From positions 25,446 to 89,445 of the forward strand of contig NZ_WIAO01000025.1 of the NCBI RefSeq assembly GCF_009451885.1: 64,000 nt of DNA, in the 5' to 3' direction. Position numbers and translations under genes: made by a program. How positions within the stretch are numbered: position 1 is the stretch's first letter; each line of letters begins with the position of its first letter. The notes under the pieces are model-generated. The model did no database searches. It was given only the letters and a program-made list of their open reading frames with translations, and was not told where the DNA came from. Positions 32,150 to 41,529 of the stretch are shown one piece after another. The DNA is from Glycomyces albidus (GTDB lineage Bacteria; Actinomycetota; Actinomycetes; Mycobacteriales; Micromonosporaceae).

Positions 32150-35100
32150 GTGAACCTCATCGACTCCTCATCGGTCCCCGGGGAAGACGCGATCGCGTAC
32201 CCGGACTCGTGGACCCCGCACCTCCTCGACCGGCGCGGACGCGGCGAGCCCCGCAGTGTCACGATCGATCCCGATGCGCCGCAGCGGCTCGTGGACCTGT
32301 ACGCCGAGAAGCAGAAGGCGTTCGAGGGCCCGCTCACGGCGGTCGCCGGCGACCCGCTCGGGGACCTCCTGCGCGCCGGAATCGCGCAGGAGGCCGACCC
32401 GCTCGCGGCCGCGTTCGCAGCGGCCGCGATGGTGCGGCATCACTACCAGCAGCGCGCGTCGATCCACGACACCGCGCTCCACGCCTGGATCGCCCGGCAC
32501 GGCCTCGGCTTCGCCGCCGCAGCCATGCTCGAGCTGTACGCGAACGGCCTGACCTGGTTCCGGTCCTCGCAGCACCCCGCGAACTCCGTCGTGAGGTACG
32601 AGCCCGCCCCGATCCACGACGTGGTCCGGTACGCGGTCGCCTCCCGCCAGGCCCTCGCCGACCTCCGCTCGCTCCTCGCCGCCATGCCCGATGCCGAGTA
32701 CGAGGCGGCGAGGGACGCGCTCGGGGCGCGCCGCACCTCGGACGCGCACCGGTTCGTGAGCGCCGCCCTCATGCCCGACCAGGAGGACTGGGTCCGCGAC
32801 GCCTGCGTCGCCTACGCCGGGCGGCGGTACACCCCCTACGGCGCGAACCTCGTCTGGACGTTCCTGTCCGACCCTGAGCACCTGGAACTCGCCGGCGTCC
32901 GGTTCCTCGACGATCCCCAGTACGACCCGGCCGCGGTCGCCCGAGCCGTCGACGCCCTCGGCGTCGACGCGCTCGCGCTCCTCACCGACTCCCTGGAGCA
33001 GACCTCGACCGCCGACTTCCGGGGCCACCTGTACGACGCGATCGGCCGCCTGCCTTCGGAAGCGGGCATCGCGTACCTCCTCGAGCGGACCATCCGGCCA
33101 CAGGCGCTGACAGCGCTGCGCGAGGCCGCCGCGCGGTTCCCGGTGCGGACCCTCCGCGCCGTCGCCTCGATCGCCCCCGGCGCTTCACTGCACGCCCGGG
33201 CCCGGATCTCAGGTCTCGTCCGCGAATTCGGCCTCGACTCACATCTGTCCGATCTGGACGACAAGCGGCGGGCGCAAGTCGAGGAGCTCCTGTCCGCCAC
33301 CGCGAGGCGCCAGGTCGCCGACGCGCTTCCCGACGTCTTCGCGACGCCGCCGTGGACGCCGTTCAGGACGTCCGCGAAGACCGCCGTCGACGGGCTCACG
33401 GCCCCGGCCATCGACGAACTCCGCTGGGCCGAGGGCGAACGCGAGGAGTGGGGCACCCTGTCGAAGGACAGCTACCTCCACTACTACCTGCGGCGCGACC
33501 CCTCGATGTGGGACAAGGCGATGCCGAATGGCCCGGACCCCGAGCACTACTGGTTCATGGAGCTCCTGGCGTGGGCCGACGACGAGCGCGCCCAGGCCGC
33601 GCTGCCGCTGTGGGCGGGGGCGGTGACGACCTGGACCTCCCTCGGGACCCTTCGCGGCATTCTCGCCCGGTACGGTCCGGAGGTCGCGCCGAAGGTCCTC
33701 GAGATCGCCAGGAAGCGGCCGTCGTTCCGGGCCGTCATGCTGCCCTTCGTGAACCAGGACGCGGCTCGCATCGCCGCCGACCTGGTGTCGCGGCCCCGCG
33801 GGGACCGGGCGCTCGGGCGGGCCTGGCTCGACCGGCACGCCGCGGCGGCCGCGGCGCTGCTCGTCCCCGACGCGCTCGGCAAGGTCGCCAAGCAGCGCCA
33901 GAGCGCCGCCGACGCCCTGAAGTACCTGGCCGCGTCGAATCGCGCCGTGCTCGACGAGCAGGCCGCCGCGTACGGCCCGGCGGCGGCCGAAGCGGTCGCC
34001 GCGATCGTCGACGCCGACCCGCTCGACCCCCAGCGCCGCGTCCCCAAGCCGCCGGCCTGGGCCGACCCGGCGATGCTCCCGGCGGTGCTGCTGCGCGGAC
34101 GCGAGGCTGCCCTGCCCGACGCCGCCGTCCGCACCCTCATGTCCGCGCTCGCGCTGGACGACCCCGAACGCCTGTATCCGGGGGCGGACCTCCTTGCGGC
34201 CGAGTGCGACCCGGCGTCGCTGACCTCGTTCTCGTGGGGCCTGTTCGAGCTGTGGCTCTCGGCAGGGTCGCCGTCGAAGGACGGCTGGGCGATGGACCAG
34301 CTCCGGCGGTTCGCCGACGACCAGACGGTGCGCCGCCTGACCGCGCTCATCCGCGAATGGCCGGGCCAGAGCCAGAGCCGCAAGGCCGTCCGCGGCCTGG
34401 AGGTCCTGGGCCACATCGGCACCGAGACCGCGCTGCGGGCGGTGCAGGCGATCGCCGGGAACGCGAAGTTCAAGGCGCTCAAGAAGACCGCGGCCGCACA
34501 GATCGAGGTCATCGCCGAGCGCCTGGAATTGAGCACCGACCAGCTCGCCGACCGGCTCGTGCCGGATTTCGGGCTCTCGTCGGACGAGCCGCTGGTCCTC
34601 GACTACGGGCCGCGGCGGTTCACGGTCAAGTTCGACGAGAACCTGAAGCCGTTCGTGGTCGACGGCTTGGGCAAGCGCCGCGCGGGCGCCCCGAAGCCCG
34701 CGGCGGCCGACGACGCCGAGCTGGCCCAGCCGGCGTACGAGCGGTTCACGTCGCTGCGCAAGGAGCTCAAGGCCGCCGCGGTGGACCAGGTCAAGCGGCT
34801 CGAGACCGCGATGGTCGACGCCCGCACGTGGACCGTTCCGGAGTTCCGCCGGTACCTGGTGGAGCACCCGGTCTCGTGGCAGCTCACCGGCCGCCTCGTC
34901 TGGCAGTGCTCCACTGGGGACGGCTGGCGCTCGTTCCGGCTCGCCGAGGACCGCACGCCGGCGGACTCGGAGGACGAGCCGTTCGAGATCCCCGAGGACG
35001 CCGAGGTGCGCATCGCCCACCCGGTCGGGCTGGGGGACGAGGTCGCGGCGTGGGGCGAGATCTTCGCGGATTACGAGATCCTGCAGCCGTTCGAGCAGCT

Positions 35101-35449
35101 CACTCGGCGCGTCTTCGCGCTCACCGACGAGGACCGCGCGACGGGGCGGGTCGTGCGGTTCGAAGGCGGCAAGACCGGCGCGGGCCCGATGGTCGGGCTG
35201 CTCAAGCGCGGCTGGAAGTACGGCAGCGCCCGGCCCGGCCCGCACGGCTACGGGATCTTCCGCGAATTTCCCGAGGGCGGCTACCTGCTGCTCGAGTCGG
35301 ACCCGGGTGTCCACCCCGGCTACGGCTACGACGAGGGCGAACAGACGCTCACCCGGGTTGAGATCGGCCTGCCCGAGACGGGCGAGATCGACCCGGTCCG
35401 CCTCTCGGAAGCGCTATTGACCGTGTCGCGACTCACCCGCAGCGCGTAA
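32150..35449 (+). CDS. DUF4132 domain-containing large protein (MolR-like)
   Basis: A 1,099-residue cytoplasmic protein. The first ~800 residues are Ala/Leu-rich helical (HEAT-like) repeats; the C-terminal ~250 residues hold the DUF4132 domain (from about WQLTGRLVWQC through FADYEILQPFEQLTRRVF). E. coli MolR/YehI share this domain; a role in molybdate response or toxin-like activity has been suggested for relatives, but nothing is proven. GTG 32150 is preferred over an ATG at 32012: TATGCT (32137-32142) lies 7 bases upstream, and the extra residues are Arg/Pro-rich. It stands alone, with a perfect terminator. Confidence 0.85.
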   Translation: MNLIDSSSVPGEDAIAYPDSWTPHLLDRRGRGEPRSVTIDPDAPQRLVDLYAEKQKAFEGPLTAVAGDPLGDLLRAGIAQEADPLAAAFAAAAMVRHHYQQRASIHDTALHAWIARHGLGFAAAAMLELYANGLTWFRSSQHPANSVVRYEPAPIHDVVRYAVASRQALADLRSLLAAMPDAEYEAARDALGARRTSDAHRFVSAALMPDQEDWVRDACVAYAGRRYTPYGANLVWTFLSDPEHLELAGVRFLDDPQYDPAAVARAVDALGVDALALLTDSLEQTSTADFRGHLYDAIGRLPSEAGIAYLLERTIRPQALTALREAAARFPVRTLRAVASIAPGASLHARARISGLVREFGLDSHLSDLDDKRRAQVEELLSATARRQVADALPDVFATPPWTPFRTSAKTAVDGLTAPAIDELRWAEGEREEWGTLSKDSYLHYYLRRDPSMWDKAMPNGPDPEHYWFMELLAWADDERAQAALPLWAGAVTTWTSLGTLRGILARYGPEVAPKVLEIARKRPSFRAVMLPFVNQDAARIAADLVSRPRGDRALGRAWLDRHAAAAAALLVPDALGKVAKQRQSAADALKYLAASNRAVLDEQAAAYGPAAAEAVAAIVDADPLDPQRRVPKPPAWADPAMLPAVLLRGREAALPDAAVRTLMSALALDDPERLYPGADLLAAECDPASLTSFSWGLFELWLSAGSPSKDGWAMDQLRRFADDQTVRRLTALIREWPGQSQSRKAVRGLEVLGHIGTETALRAVQAIAGNAKFKALKKTAAAQIEVIAERLELSTDQLADRLVPDFGLSSDEPLVLDYGPRRFTVKFDENLKPFVVDGLGKRRAGAPKPAAADDAELAQPAYERFTSLRKELKAAAVDQVKRLETAMVDARTWTVPEFRRYLVEHPVSWQLTGRLVWQCSTGDGWRSFRLAEDRTPADSEDEPFEIPEDAEVRIAHPVGLGDEVAAWGEIFADYEILQPFEQLTRRVFALTDEDRATGRVVRFEGGKTGAGPMVGLLKRGWKYGSARPGPHGYGIFREFPEGGYLLLESDPGVHPGYGYDEGEQTLTRVEIGLPETGEIDPVRLSEALLTVSRLTRSA

Positions 35450-35454
35450 GGTGA

Positions 35455-35484
35455 TGCCCGGCGGGTTGTCGGACCCGCCGGGCA
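35455..35484 (+). terminator. Hairpin terminator after DUF4132 gene
   Basis: Perfect 12-bp stem (TGCCCGGCGGGT) with loop TGTCGG, 5 bases after the stop. Confidence 0.85.
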
Positions 35485-35629
35485 CTCTTGAAAACCGGGG
35501 GCCCAGCCCCGAGGCCCCGTGAGGACTTGTGCGGTGCCCGGCGGTCGCTGAGCGCAGTCGGCCGCGGCCCGCGGAATGTCGGACCCGTCGGGCACCCTTG
35601 AAAACCGGGGGCCCGACCCCGAGGCCCCG
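35467..35629. repeat. Two 53-bp direct repeats, 110 bases apart
   Basis: Units at 35467-35519 and 35577-35629 share TGTCGGACCC and AAAACCGGGGGCCC and differ at only about 4 of 53 positions. The first includes the right arm of the terminator hairpin, so the element was copied with part of the terminator. Confidence 0.8.
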
Positions 35630-35648
35630 AAGCGTCTGCGGAGTGCCC

Positions 35649-35677
35649 GGCGAACGGCCGGGCAGCGGCCGTTCGCC
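35649..35677 (-). terminator. Hairpin terminator of AKR gene
   Basis: Perfect 11-bp stem (GGCGAACGGCC) with a 7-base loop, 10 bases past the AKR stop on the minus strand. Confidence 0.78.
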
Positions 35678-35687
35678 GGGGGTCGTG

Positions 35688-36629
35688 TCAGATGTGCGCG
35701 TCGGGCTTGAGGGCTTCGAGTTCGTCCCAGAGCGATTCGGGGATCTCCACCGCGAGCAGTTCGAGCGTCTCGGCGATGCGCTCGGGGCGGGAGATGCCGA
35801 CCACTGTGGAGTCGACCAGCGGGGAGCGGGTCGAGAACTGGAGTGCCGCCGCGGCCAGCGGGACGCCCGCGGCCTCGCATGCCTTCGCCATGGCGAAGGC
35901 GCTCGCCGCGAACGCCTCGTCGCGTTCGCCGTAGCAGTACTTCGGCTGCTGCGCGGGGCCCTTCGCGAGCATCCCGCCGCCGTACGGCGCCGCGTTCAGG
36001 ACCCCGAGGCCCTTCGCCCGCGCGCCCTCGAACAGGCCCTGGGCCTCGCGGTTGAGCAGCGTGAACCGGTTGTGGTTGAGGACCACGTCGAACTCGCCCG
36101 TGTCGAGGTACCGCTGCGAGACCTCGACCGATCCCGACGCGACCGCGAGGTGGTCGGCCACCCCGGAGTCGCGGATCTCGACCAGCGCCTCCAGTGCCCC
36201 GCCGGGGCCGAAGCCGTCCTGGTCGGGTGACATGAACTCGGGGTCGTGCAGTGCGAGGATCGGCAGGTGGTCGACGCCGAGGCGCTCCAGGCTCTCCTCG
36301 ACCGAGCGGCGCACCCGCGCCCCGGAGTAGTCGCCCGTCTCCGGATCGGCGTCCACTTTGGTCTGGAGCACGAACCCCTCGGGCAGGCCGCCGCGGCGTC
36401 GGATCGCTTCGCCGACGCGCCGTTCGGCCAGGCCGTCCTTGCCGTAGTTGTTGCCGGTGTCGAGGTAGTTCACCTCGCTGTCGAAGACCGCGAGGATCGT
36501 CTCGACCGCCCGCTCCTGGTCCACGTCGTACCCGTAGGTCTCGGTGAACCCGGCGATCGTGCTCGTGCCGATGCACAGGGGGCCGACTTCGAGTCCGGTC
36601 TTGCCGAGGGTGTTGCGCTGCATGGTCAT
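35688..36629 (-). CDS. Aldo/keto reductase (D-threo-aldose dehydrogenase-like)
   Basis: A 313-residue TIM-barrel NAD(P)-dependent oxidoreductase. The catalytic tetrad is visible: Asp and Tyr in YLDTGNNYG (near 55-63), Lys in LQTKVDAD (near 88) and His in LALHDPE (near 124). Overall it resembles L-galactose/D-threo-aldose (L-fucose) dehydrogenases, which oxidise free aldoses to lactones. Its ATG overlaps the ROK stop (ATGA), so it is co-expressed with the repressor and probably belongs to the sugar pathway of the divergent operon. Substrate is inferred only. Confidence 0.88.
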   Translation of the reverse strand: MTMQRNTLGKTGLEVGPLCIGTSTIAGFTETYGYDVDQERAVETILAVFDSEVNYLDTGNNYGKDGLAERRVGEAIRRRGGLPEGFVLQTKVDADPETGDYSGARVRRSVEESLERLGVDHLPILALHDPEFMSPDQDGFGPGGALEALVEIRDSGVADHLAVASGSVEVSQRYLDTGEFDVVLNHNRFTLLNREAQGLFEGARAKGLGVLNAAPYGGGMLAKGPAQQPKYCYGERDEAFAASAFAMAKACEAAGVPLAAAALQFSTRSPLVDSTVVGISRPERIAETLELLAVEIPESLWDELEALKPDAHI

Positions 36630-37891
36630 CCGTTCGTCTTGTGGCTGGTCGGTTTCAATGCGCCGGTGCCCGCGTCGAGGCGGGCGGGGTCGAGGGCGTG
36701 CTCGATGACCATGACGCCGGCGCCGATCGCGCCGCTCGACTCGCCGGTGCGGGCGGCGGCGATGCGCAGGTGCCTGGTGGCCAGCGGCAGCGAGCGCTGG
36801 TAGATGACCTCGCGGACGCCCGCGATGAGGTGGTCGCCCGCGAGCGCGAGGGAGCCGCCGATGACGATGATCGACGGGTTGAAGAAGTTGACGGCCCCGG
36901 CGAGGACTTCGCCGATGTCGCGTCCGGCCTGGCGGACGCGGCGCAGGGCCGGGACGGACCCGGAGCGGGCGAGTTCGACCACGTCGAGGGAGCCGCCTGC
37001 GGGGATGCCCTCGGCGGTGAGCTTGGCGGCGATCGCGGCGCCGGAGGCGACGGCTTCGAGGCAGCCGGTGTTGCCGCAGCGGCAGTGGGCGTCGTCGGCG
37101 CCGGCGACGCGGATGTGCCCCATGTCCCCGGCCGCGCCCTGGGCGCCGCGGTAGACCTGGCCGCCGGCGATGATGCCGCAGCCGATGCCGGTGGCGGCCT
37201 TGATGAAGAGCAGGTGCTCGTATTCGGGCCAGGCGGTGAAGTGCTCGCCGAGGGCCATGATGTTGACGTCGTTGTCGACCAGGACCGGCACCGGGATGCG
37301 TTGGCGCACATAGGAGGGGACGTCGAAGCCGTCCCAGCCGGGCATGATCGGCGGGTTGACGGCGCGGCCGGTGGAGTGCTCGACGGGGCCGGGCAGGCCG
37401 ATGCCGATGCCGAGGAGGTCGCGGACGGGGCGGCCGACCTCGTCGAGGAGCTTGCGGCCGTGCTCGACGACCAGGTCGAGGACGGCCTCGGGTCCGAGGG
37501 CGATCTCGAGGTCGGCGTTGACGGCGGTGAGGACGTTCCCGGCGAGGTCGGTGACGGCGAGGCGGGCGTGGGTGGCGCCGAGGTCGGCGCCGAGGGCGAT
37601 CTTCGCGGCGGGGTTGAACGCGAACGTGGCCGGGGGCCGGCCGCCGGTGGAGGCGGTCTCGCCGCTGGGGGCGATGAGGCCGGCGGCGAGGAGGGCGTCG
37701 ACGCGGCCGGTGACGGTGGAGCGGGCGAGCCCGGTGAGCGCGGACAGTTCGGACCGGGTGCGCGGCACGCCGTCGCGCAGCAGCTGGAGGAGGGTGCCGG
37801 CCCCGGCGGCGGCCGCTGGGGCCGCGCGGCGCCGCTCGGTCGAACCATCTGTCACAGCACTAGTGAACCACACGGGTTCCGACGTACTCAT
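36626..37891 (-). CDS. ROK-family transcriptional repressor
   Basis: A 421-residue NagC/XylR-type regulator. N-terminal winged HTH (residues ~30-85; LLQLLRDGVPRTRSELSALTGLARSTVTGRVDALLAAGLI), then the sugar-kinase-like ROK domain with the phosphate loop LGADLGATHARLAV, the sugar-binding segment GLPGPVEHSTGRAVNPP, Asp in VDNDVNIMALGE and the zinc site GHIRV...CRCGNTGCLEA (Cys-x-Cys-x4-Cys). All zinc ligands are present. It faces the Gfo/Idh-ABC operon and likely represses it and itself until the inducing sugar binds. Confidence 0.93.
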   Translation of the reverse strand: MSTSEPVWFTSAVTDGSTERRRAAPAAAAGAGTLLQLLRDGVPRTRSELSALTGLARSTVTGRVDALLAAGLIAPSGETASTGGRPPATFAFNPAAKIALGADLGATHARLAVTDLAGNVLTAVNADLEIALGPEAVLDLVVEHGRKLLDEVGRPVRDLLGIGIGLPGPVEHSTGRAVNPPIMPGWDGFDVPSYVRQRIPVPVLVDNDVNIMALGEHFTAWPEYEHLLFIKAATGIGCGIIAGGQVYRGAQGAAGDMGHIRVAGADDAHCRCGNTGCLEAVASGAAIAAKLTAEGIPAGGSLDVVELARSGSVPALRRVRQAGRDIGEVLAGAVNFFNPSIIVIGGSLALAGDHLIAGVREVIYQRSLPLATRHLRIAAARTGESSGAIGAGVMVIEHALDPARLDAGTGALKPTSHKTNG

Positions 37892-37961
37892 GTCATAACT
37901 GTTTCATAACACGGACAACTTTTGCTTGTGCTTCGTCATAAGTCTGCCCTACGGTCGTCAT
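37892..37961. promoter_or_regulatory. ROK / Gfo-ABC divergent promoter with triple TCATAA
   Basis: Only 70 bases separate the two operons. Towards the Gfo gene: TTGTGC (37926-37931), 18-base spacer, TACGGT (37950-37955), 6 bases to ATG 37962 (leaderless pattern). TCATAAC occurs at 37893-37899 and 37904-37910, and TCATAAG at 37936-37942, inside the spacer. The AT-rich half (37892-37942) is the obvious candidate for the ROK operator. Confidence 0.7.
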
Positions 37962-39059
37962 ATGGCTCACGTCACGATCACTCGGCCGACGACGTACCGC
38001 GCCGCCGTCATCGGCACCGGCTTCATGGGGCGGGTCCACTCCCACGCCATCGCCGTCGCCGGCGGCACCGTCGCCGGGATCGCCGGCTCGACCCCCGAGC
38101 GGGCGCGCCGCGCCGCGGCCTCGCTGCGGGCCGAGGCGGTCTTCGACGACATCGGCGCGCTCATCGACGCCGCCGACGTCGTCCACGTCTGCGTCCCCAA
38201 CCACCTCCACGCCCCAATCGCGCTGGCCGCCATCGCCGCCGGCAAGCACGTCGTCTGCGAGAAGCCCCTCGCCACCGACCTCGACACCGCCCGCGCCATG
38301 ACCGAGGCCGCCGCCGAGGCGGGCGTGGTGGCGACCGTCCCGTTCGTCTACCGCTTCCACCCGATGGTCCGCGAGGCCCGCGCCCGCGTCGCCGCCGGCC
38401 GGATCGGGCGCCTCACCCTCGCGCACGGCTCCTACCTCCAGGACTGGCTCCTGCGCCCCGACGACGACAACTGGCGCGTCGACGCCGACAAGGGCGGCGC
38501 CCTCCGGGCCTTCGGCGACATCGGCTCGCACTGGTGCGACCTGCTCGAGTTCGTCTCCGGCGACCGCATCACCGCCGTCTCGGCGCAGCTCTCGACGGCG
38601 AACCGCCGCCGCGGCGGCCGCGACGTCTCCACTGAGGACATCGTGACGCTCCAGTTCGCCACCGCCGGCGGCATGATCGGCTCCACCGTCGTCAGCCAGG
38701 TCTCGGCCGGCCGCAAGAACCGGCTCCTGCTGGAGATCTCCGGCACCGAGGCCACGCTCGCGTTCGACCAGGAGCGGCCCGAGACGCTGTGGATCGGCGG
38801 CCGCGAGGTCAACGGCGTCCTCATGCGCGACCCCGAGCACCTCAGCCCCGACGCCGCCCGCCTCGCCCGCCTCCCCGGCGGCCACGCCCAGGGCTACCAG
38901 GACTGCTTCAACGCCTTCGTCGCCGACACCGGCGCGGCGATCACGGGCGGCGCCCCCGACGGGCTGCCGGTGTTCGAGGACGGCCTGCGCGCCGCCCGCA
39001 TCGCCGAGGCCGTCGCCGCCTCGGCCCGCACCCGGGACTGGGCGGAGGTGCCGCAATGA
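37962..39059 (+). CDS. Gfo/Idh/MocA-family dehydrogenase
   Basis: A 365-residue NAD(P)-dependent oxidoreductase of the glucose-fructose/inositol dehydrogenase family. Seen: Rossmann motif AVIGTGFMGRVHSHAI (near 14-29), VCVPNHLHAPIALAAIAAGKHVVCEKPLATD with the catalytic-site Lys of EKP (near 98), and GDIGSHWCDLLEF with the conserved Asp/His pair (near 185-195). It likely oxidises a sugar or cyclitol hydroxyl to a ketone. ATG 37962 starts the operon from a leaderless promoter; its stop overlaps the ABC ATPase start (ATGA). Confidence 0.93.
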   Translation: MAHVTITRPTTYRAAVIGTGFMGRVHSHAIAVAGGTVAGIAGSTPERARRAAASLRAEAVFDDIGALIDAADVVHVCVPNHLHAPIALAAIAAGKHVVCEKPLATDLDTARAMTEAAAEAGVVATVPFVYRFHPMVREARARVAAGRIGRLTLAHGSYLQDWLLRPDDDNWRVDADKGGALRAFGDIGSHWCDLLEFVSGDRITAVSAQLSTANRRRGGRDVSTEDIVTLQFATAGGMIGSTVVSQVSAGRKNRLLLEISGTEATLAFDQERPETLWIGGREVNGVLMRDPEHLSPDAARLARLPGGHAQGYQDCFNAFVADTGAAITGGAPDGLPVFEDGLRAARIAEAVAASARTRDWAEVPQ

Positions 39060-40534
39060 CGCTCCTCGCCATGCGCGGCATCGACAAGGCGTTCCTCGGC
39101 GTCCCCGTGCTCTCCTCAGTGGACCTCACCGTGGAGCCAGGTGAAGTCCACGCGCTGGTGGGGGAGAACGGCGCCGGCAAGTCCACCCTGATGAAGATCC
39201 TCGCCGGCGTCCACACCGCCGACGCCGGCACCATCGAACTGGGCGGCCGCGCCGTCTCCTTCACCCACCCGCTCCAGGCCCAGCAGGCCGGGGTCGCCTC
39301 GGTCTTCCAGGAGTTCAACCTCCTGCCCGAGCTCACCGTCGCCGAGAACGTCCACCTCGGACGCGAACCGCGCCGCCGCGGCATGATCGACCGCCGCGCC
39401 ATGGCCGAGCGGACCGCCGCGGTCCTCGCCGACCTCGGCGTCGACGACCTCCCGCCCCAGGCGAAGGTCGGGTCCCTCTCGGTCGCGCACCAGCAGATCA
39501 CCGAGATCGCCAAGGCCCTCTCGCAGGGCGCCGACCTCATCTGCATGGACGAGCCGACCGCCGCGCTCGCCGACGCCGAGGTCGAGCTCCTCTACGGCCT
39601 CATCGGCCGCCTGCGCGAACGCGGCGTCGCCGTCCTCTACGTCTCCCACCGCCTCAAGGAGATCTTCGACCTGTGCGACCGGATCACCGTCCTCAAGGAC
39701 GGCCGCCTGGTCGACAGCGTCGCCACCGCCGACATCACCCCCGACGACCTCGTCGCGAAGATGGTCGGGCGCCGCATCGAGGCCCAGTTCCCCGAGCGCC
39801 TGCCCGGCACCGAGCCCGGCGAAGTCCGCCTCAAGGTCGCCGGCGGCGGGAACGCCTGGATCGACGGCATCGACCTCGAGGTGCGCGCCGGCGAGATCGT
39901 CGGCCTCGCCGGGCTCCAGGGCTCGGGCCGCACCGAGATCGCCGAAGCCGTCTTCGGCATCGCCCCCTTCACCCGCGGCTCGCTCGAAGTCGACGGGAAG
40001 CCGATGCGGATCACCAAGCCCCGCAAGGCCATCGCAGCCGGCATCGCCCTGGTCACCGAGGACCGCAAAGCCCAGGGCCTGGCCCTGTGGCAGTCGGTGC
40101 GCGCCAACGCCCGCATGGTCCTCGACGCGAACGCCCGCGTCCACTCCCGCCGCCGCCTCGCCCGCGTCTCCGAACTGCTCGCCGGCCTCGACCTCGTCGC
40201 CCGCGGCGAGGACCAGGAGGTCCGGTTCCTCTCCGGCGGCAACCAGCAGAAGGTCGTCGTCGCGAAGTGGCTCGCGGCCGAACCGGGCGTCATCGTCCTC
40301 GACGAGCCCACCCGCGGCATCGACGTCGGCGCGAAGCACAAGCTGTACACCGTGATCCGCGAACTCGCCGCCGAAGGACTCGCGGTGCTCCTCATCGCCT
40401 CCGAGCTCATCGAGGTCATCGGCCTCGCCGACCGGATCGTGGTCCTCCACGACGGCCGCATCGCCGGCGAGCTCCCCGCGGGCGCGACCGAGCAGCAGGT
40501 CATGGCCTACGCGACCGGAAGGGGCCCGGAATGA
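39056..40534 (+). CDS. Sugar ABC transporter ATP-binding protein (RbsA type)
   Basis: A 492-residue tandem ATPase that powers import through the following permeases. The first domain has Walker A GENGAGKST (near 39-47), signature LSVAHQQ and Walker B LICMDEP; the second has a degenerate Walker A (LQGSGRTEIAEA) as usual for RbsA/MglA, signature LSGGNQQK and Walker B VIVLDEPTRGID. It overlaps the dehydrogenase and the first permease by 4 bases each, so stoichiometric expression is expected. Confidence 0.95.
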   Translation: MTLLAMRGIDKAFLGVPVLSSVDLTVEPGEVHALVGENGAGKSTLMKILAGVHTADAGTIELGGRAVSFTHPLQAQQAGVASVFQEFNLLPELTVAENVHLGREPRRRGMIDRRAMAERTAAVLADLGVDDLPPQAKVGSLSVAHQQITEIAKALSQGADLICMDEPTAALADAEVELLYGLIGRLRERGVAVLYVSHRLKEIFDLCDRITVLKDGRLVDSVATADITPDDLVAKMVGRRIEAQFPERLPGTEPGEVRLKVAGGGNAWIDGIDLEVRAGEIVGLAGLQGSGRTEIAEAVFGIAPFTRGSLEVDGKPMRITKPRKAIAAGIALVTEDRKAQGLALWQSVRANARMVLDANARVHSRRRLARVSELLAGLDLVARGEDQEVRFLSGGNQQKVVVAKWLAAEPGVIVLDEPTRGIDVGAKHKLYTVIRELAAEGLAVLLIASELIEVIGLADRIVVLHDGRIAGELPAGATEQQVMAYATGRGPE

Positions 40535-41529
40535 CCCGCCGCCCGGGCGCCGACCGGCTCGGCACCACCGCCCTCATCTACCTCGCGCTCGCCGGCGTCC
40601 TCGCCGCCGGCGCCGTCGCGACCGCGATCGACGGCGGGAACCTGTTCGCCACCGCGAACCTCGTCGACATGCTCACCCGCACCAGCCTCACCGGGTTCCT
40701 CGCCATCGGCATGACCCTGGTGATCCTGTGCCGGTCCCTCGACCTGTCGGTCGGGTACACGGCCGCGCTCTCGAGCCTCGTCGCCGCGACCACGATGGAC
40801 GGACAGGTGGCGAACATCCCGCTCGCGGTCGCCGCGGTCCTGCTCGTCTCCGGCCTCGTGGGCGCGTTCAACGGCGCCGTCACCGCCTACCTCGGCGTCA
40901 ACCCGTTCATCACCACGCTCGGCACCGGCCTCATCATCAAGGGCTACCTCGACACCCAGTACAAGGGCCCGGCCGGGGACGTGCCGGCGCTGTTCCAGCA
41001 GTTCGGGTACACCCGCATCGGCCCCGTCCCGGTCTCCGCGCTGGTCATGCTGGCGCTCGCGGCGGCCGCGGTCTGGTTCCTGCGCTCGACCCGCACCGGC
41101 CACCACATGTACGCCGTCGGCGGCGACGTCGAGGTGGCCCGCATGTCCGGCATCCGCACCGGCCGCACCCTCATGTGGGCGCACGTCCTGTGCGGCATGA
41201 CCGCGGGCGTGGCCGGGCTGCTCCTTGCCGCGCGCTTCGGGACCGGCTCGGCCGAGGCGTACACGAACCTGTACGAGCTCGACGCGATCGCCGCGGTGGT
41301 CCTCGGCGGCACGCTCCTCCTCGGCGGCAAGGGCGGCGTCGCCGGGACCGTCGCGGGCGTGGCGATCCTGGCCGTGCTCGACACGGTCTTCAACGTCATG
41401 CAGATCGACCCGTTCGCCAAGGACGTCCTGCGCGGCGTCGTCATCATCACCGCCGTCGCGATCTACGCCCGCCGCCAGCTCGACCGCACCGCCCGGCGGC
41501 CCCGGTTCGCAGAAGGGAGGGCGTCATGA
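40531..41529 (+). CDS. Sugar ABC transporter permease 1
   Basis: A 332-residue BPD_transp_2 (RbsC-like) membrane protein with about nine hydrophobic segments. The family motifs are visible: ILCRSLDLSVGYTAALSS (residues ~64-82) and AVVLGGTLLLGGKGGVAGTVAG near the C-terminus. ATGA overlaps join it to the ATPase before and the second permease after. Confidence 0.93.
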   Translation: MTRRPGADRLGTTALIYLALAGVLAAGAVATAIDGGNLFATANLVDMLTRTSLTGFLAIGMTLVILCRSLDLSVGYTAALSSLVAATTMDGQVANIPLAVAAVLLVSGLVGAFNGAVTAYLGVNPFITTLGTGLIIKGYLDTQYKGPAGDVPALFQQFGYTRIGPVPVSALVMLALAAAAVWFLRSTRTGHHMYAVGGDVEVARMSGIRTGRTLMWAHVLCGMTAGVAGLLLAARFGTGSAEAYTNLYELDAIAAVVLGGTLLLGGKGGVAGTVAGVAILAVLDTVFNVMQIDPFAKDVLRGVVIITAVAIYARRQLDRTARRPRFAEGRAS

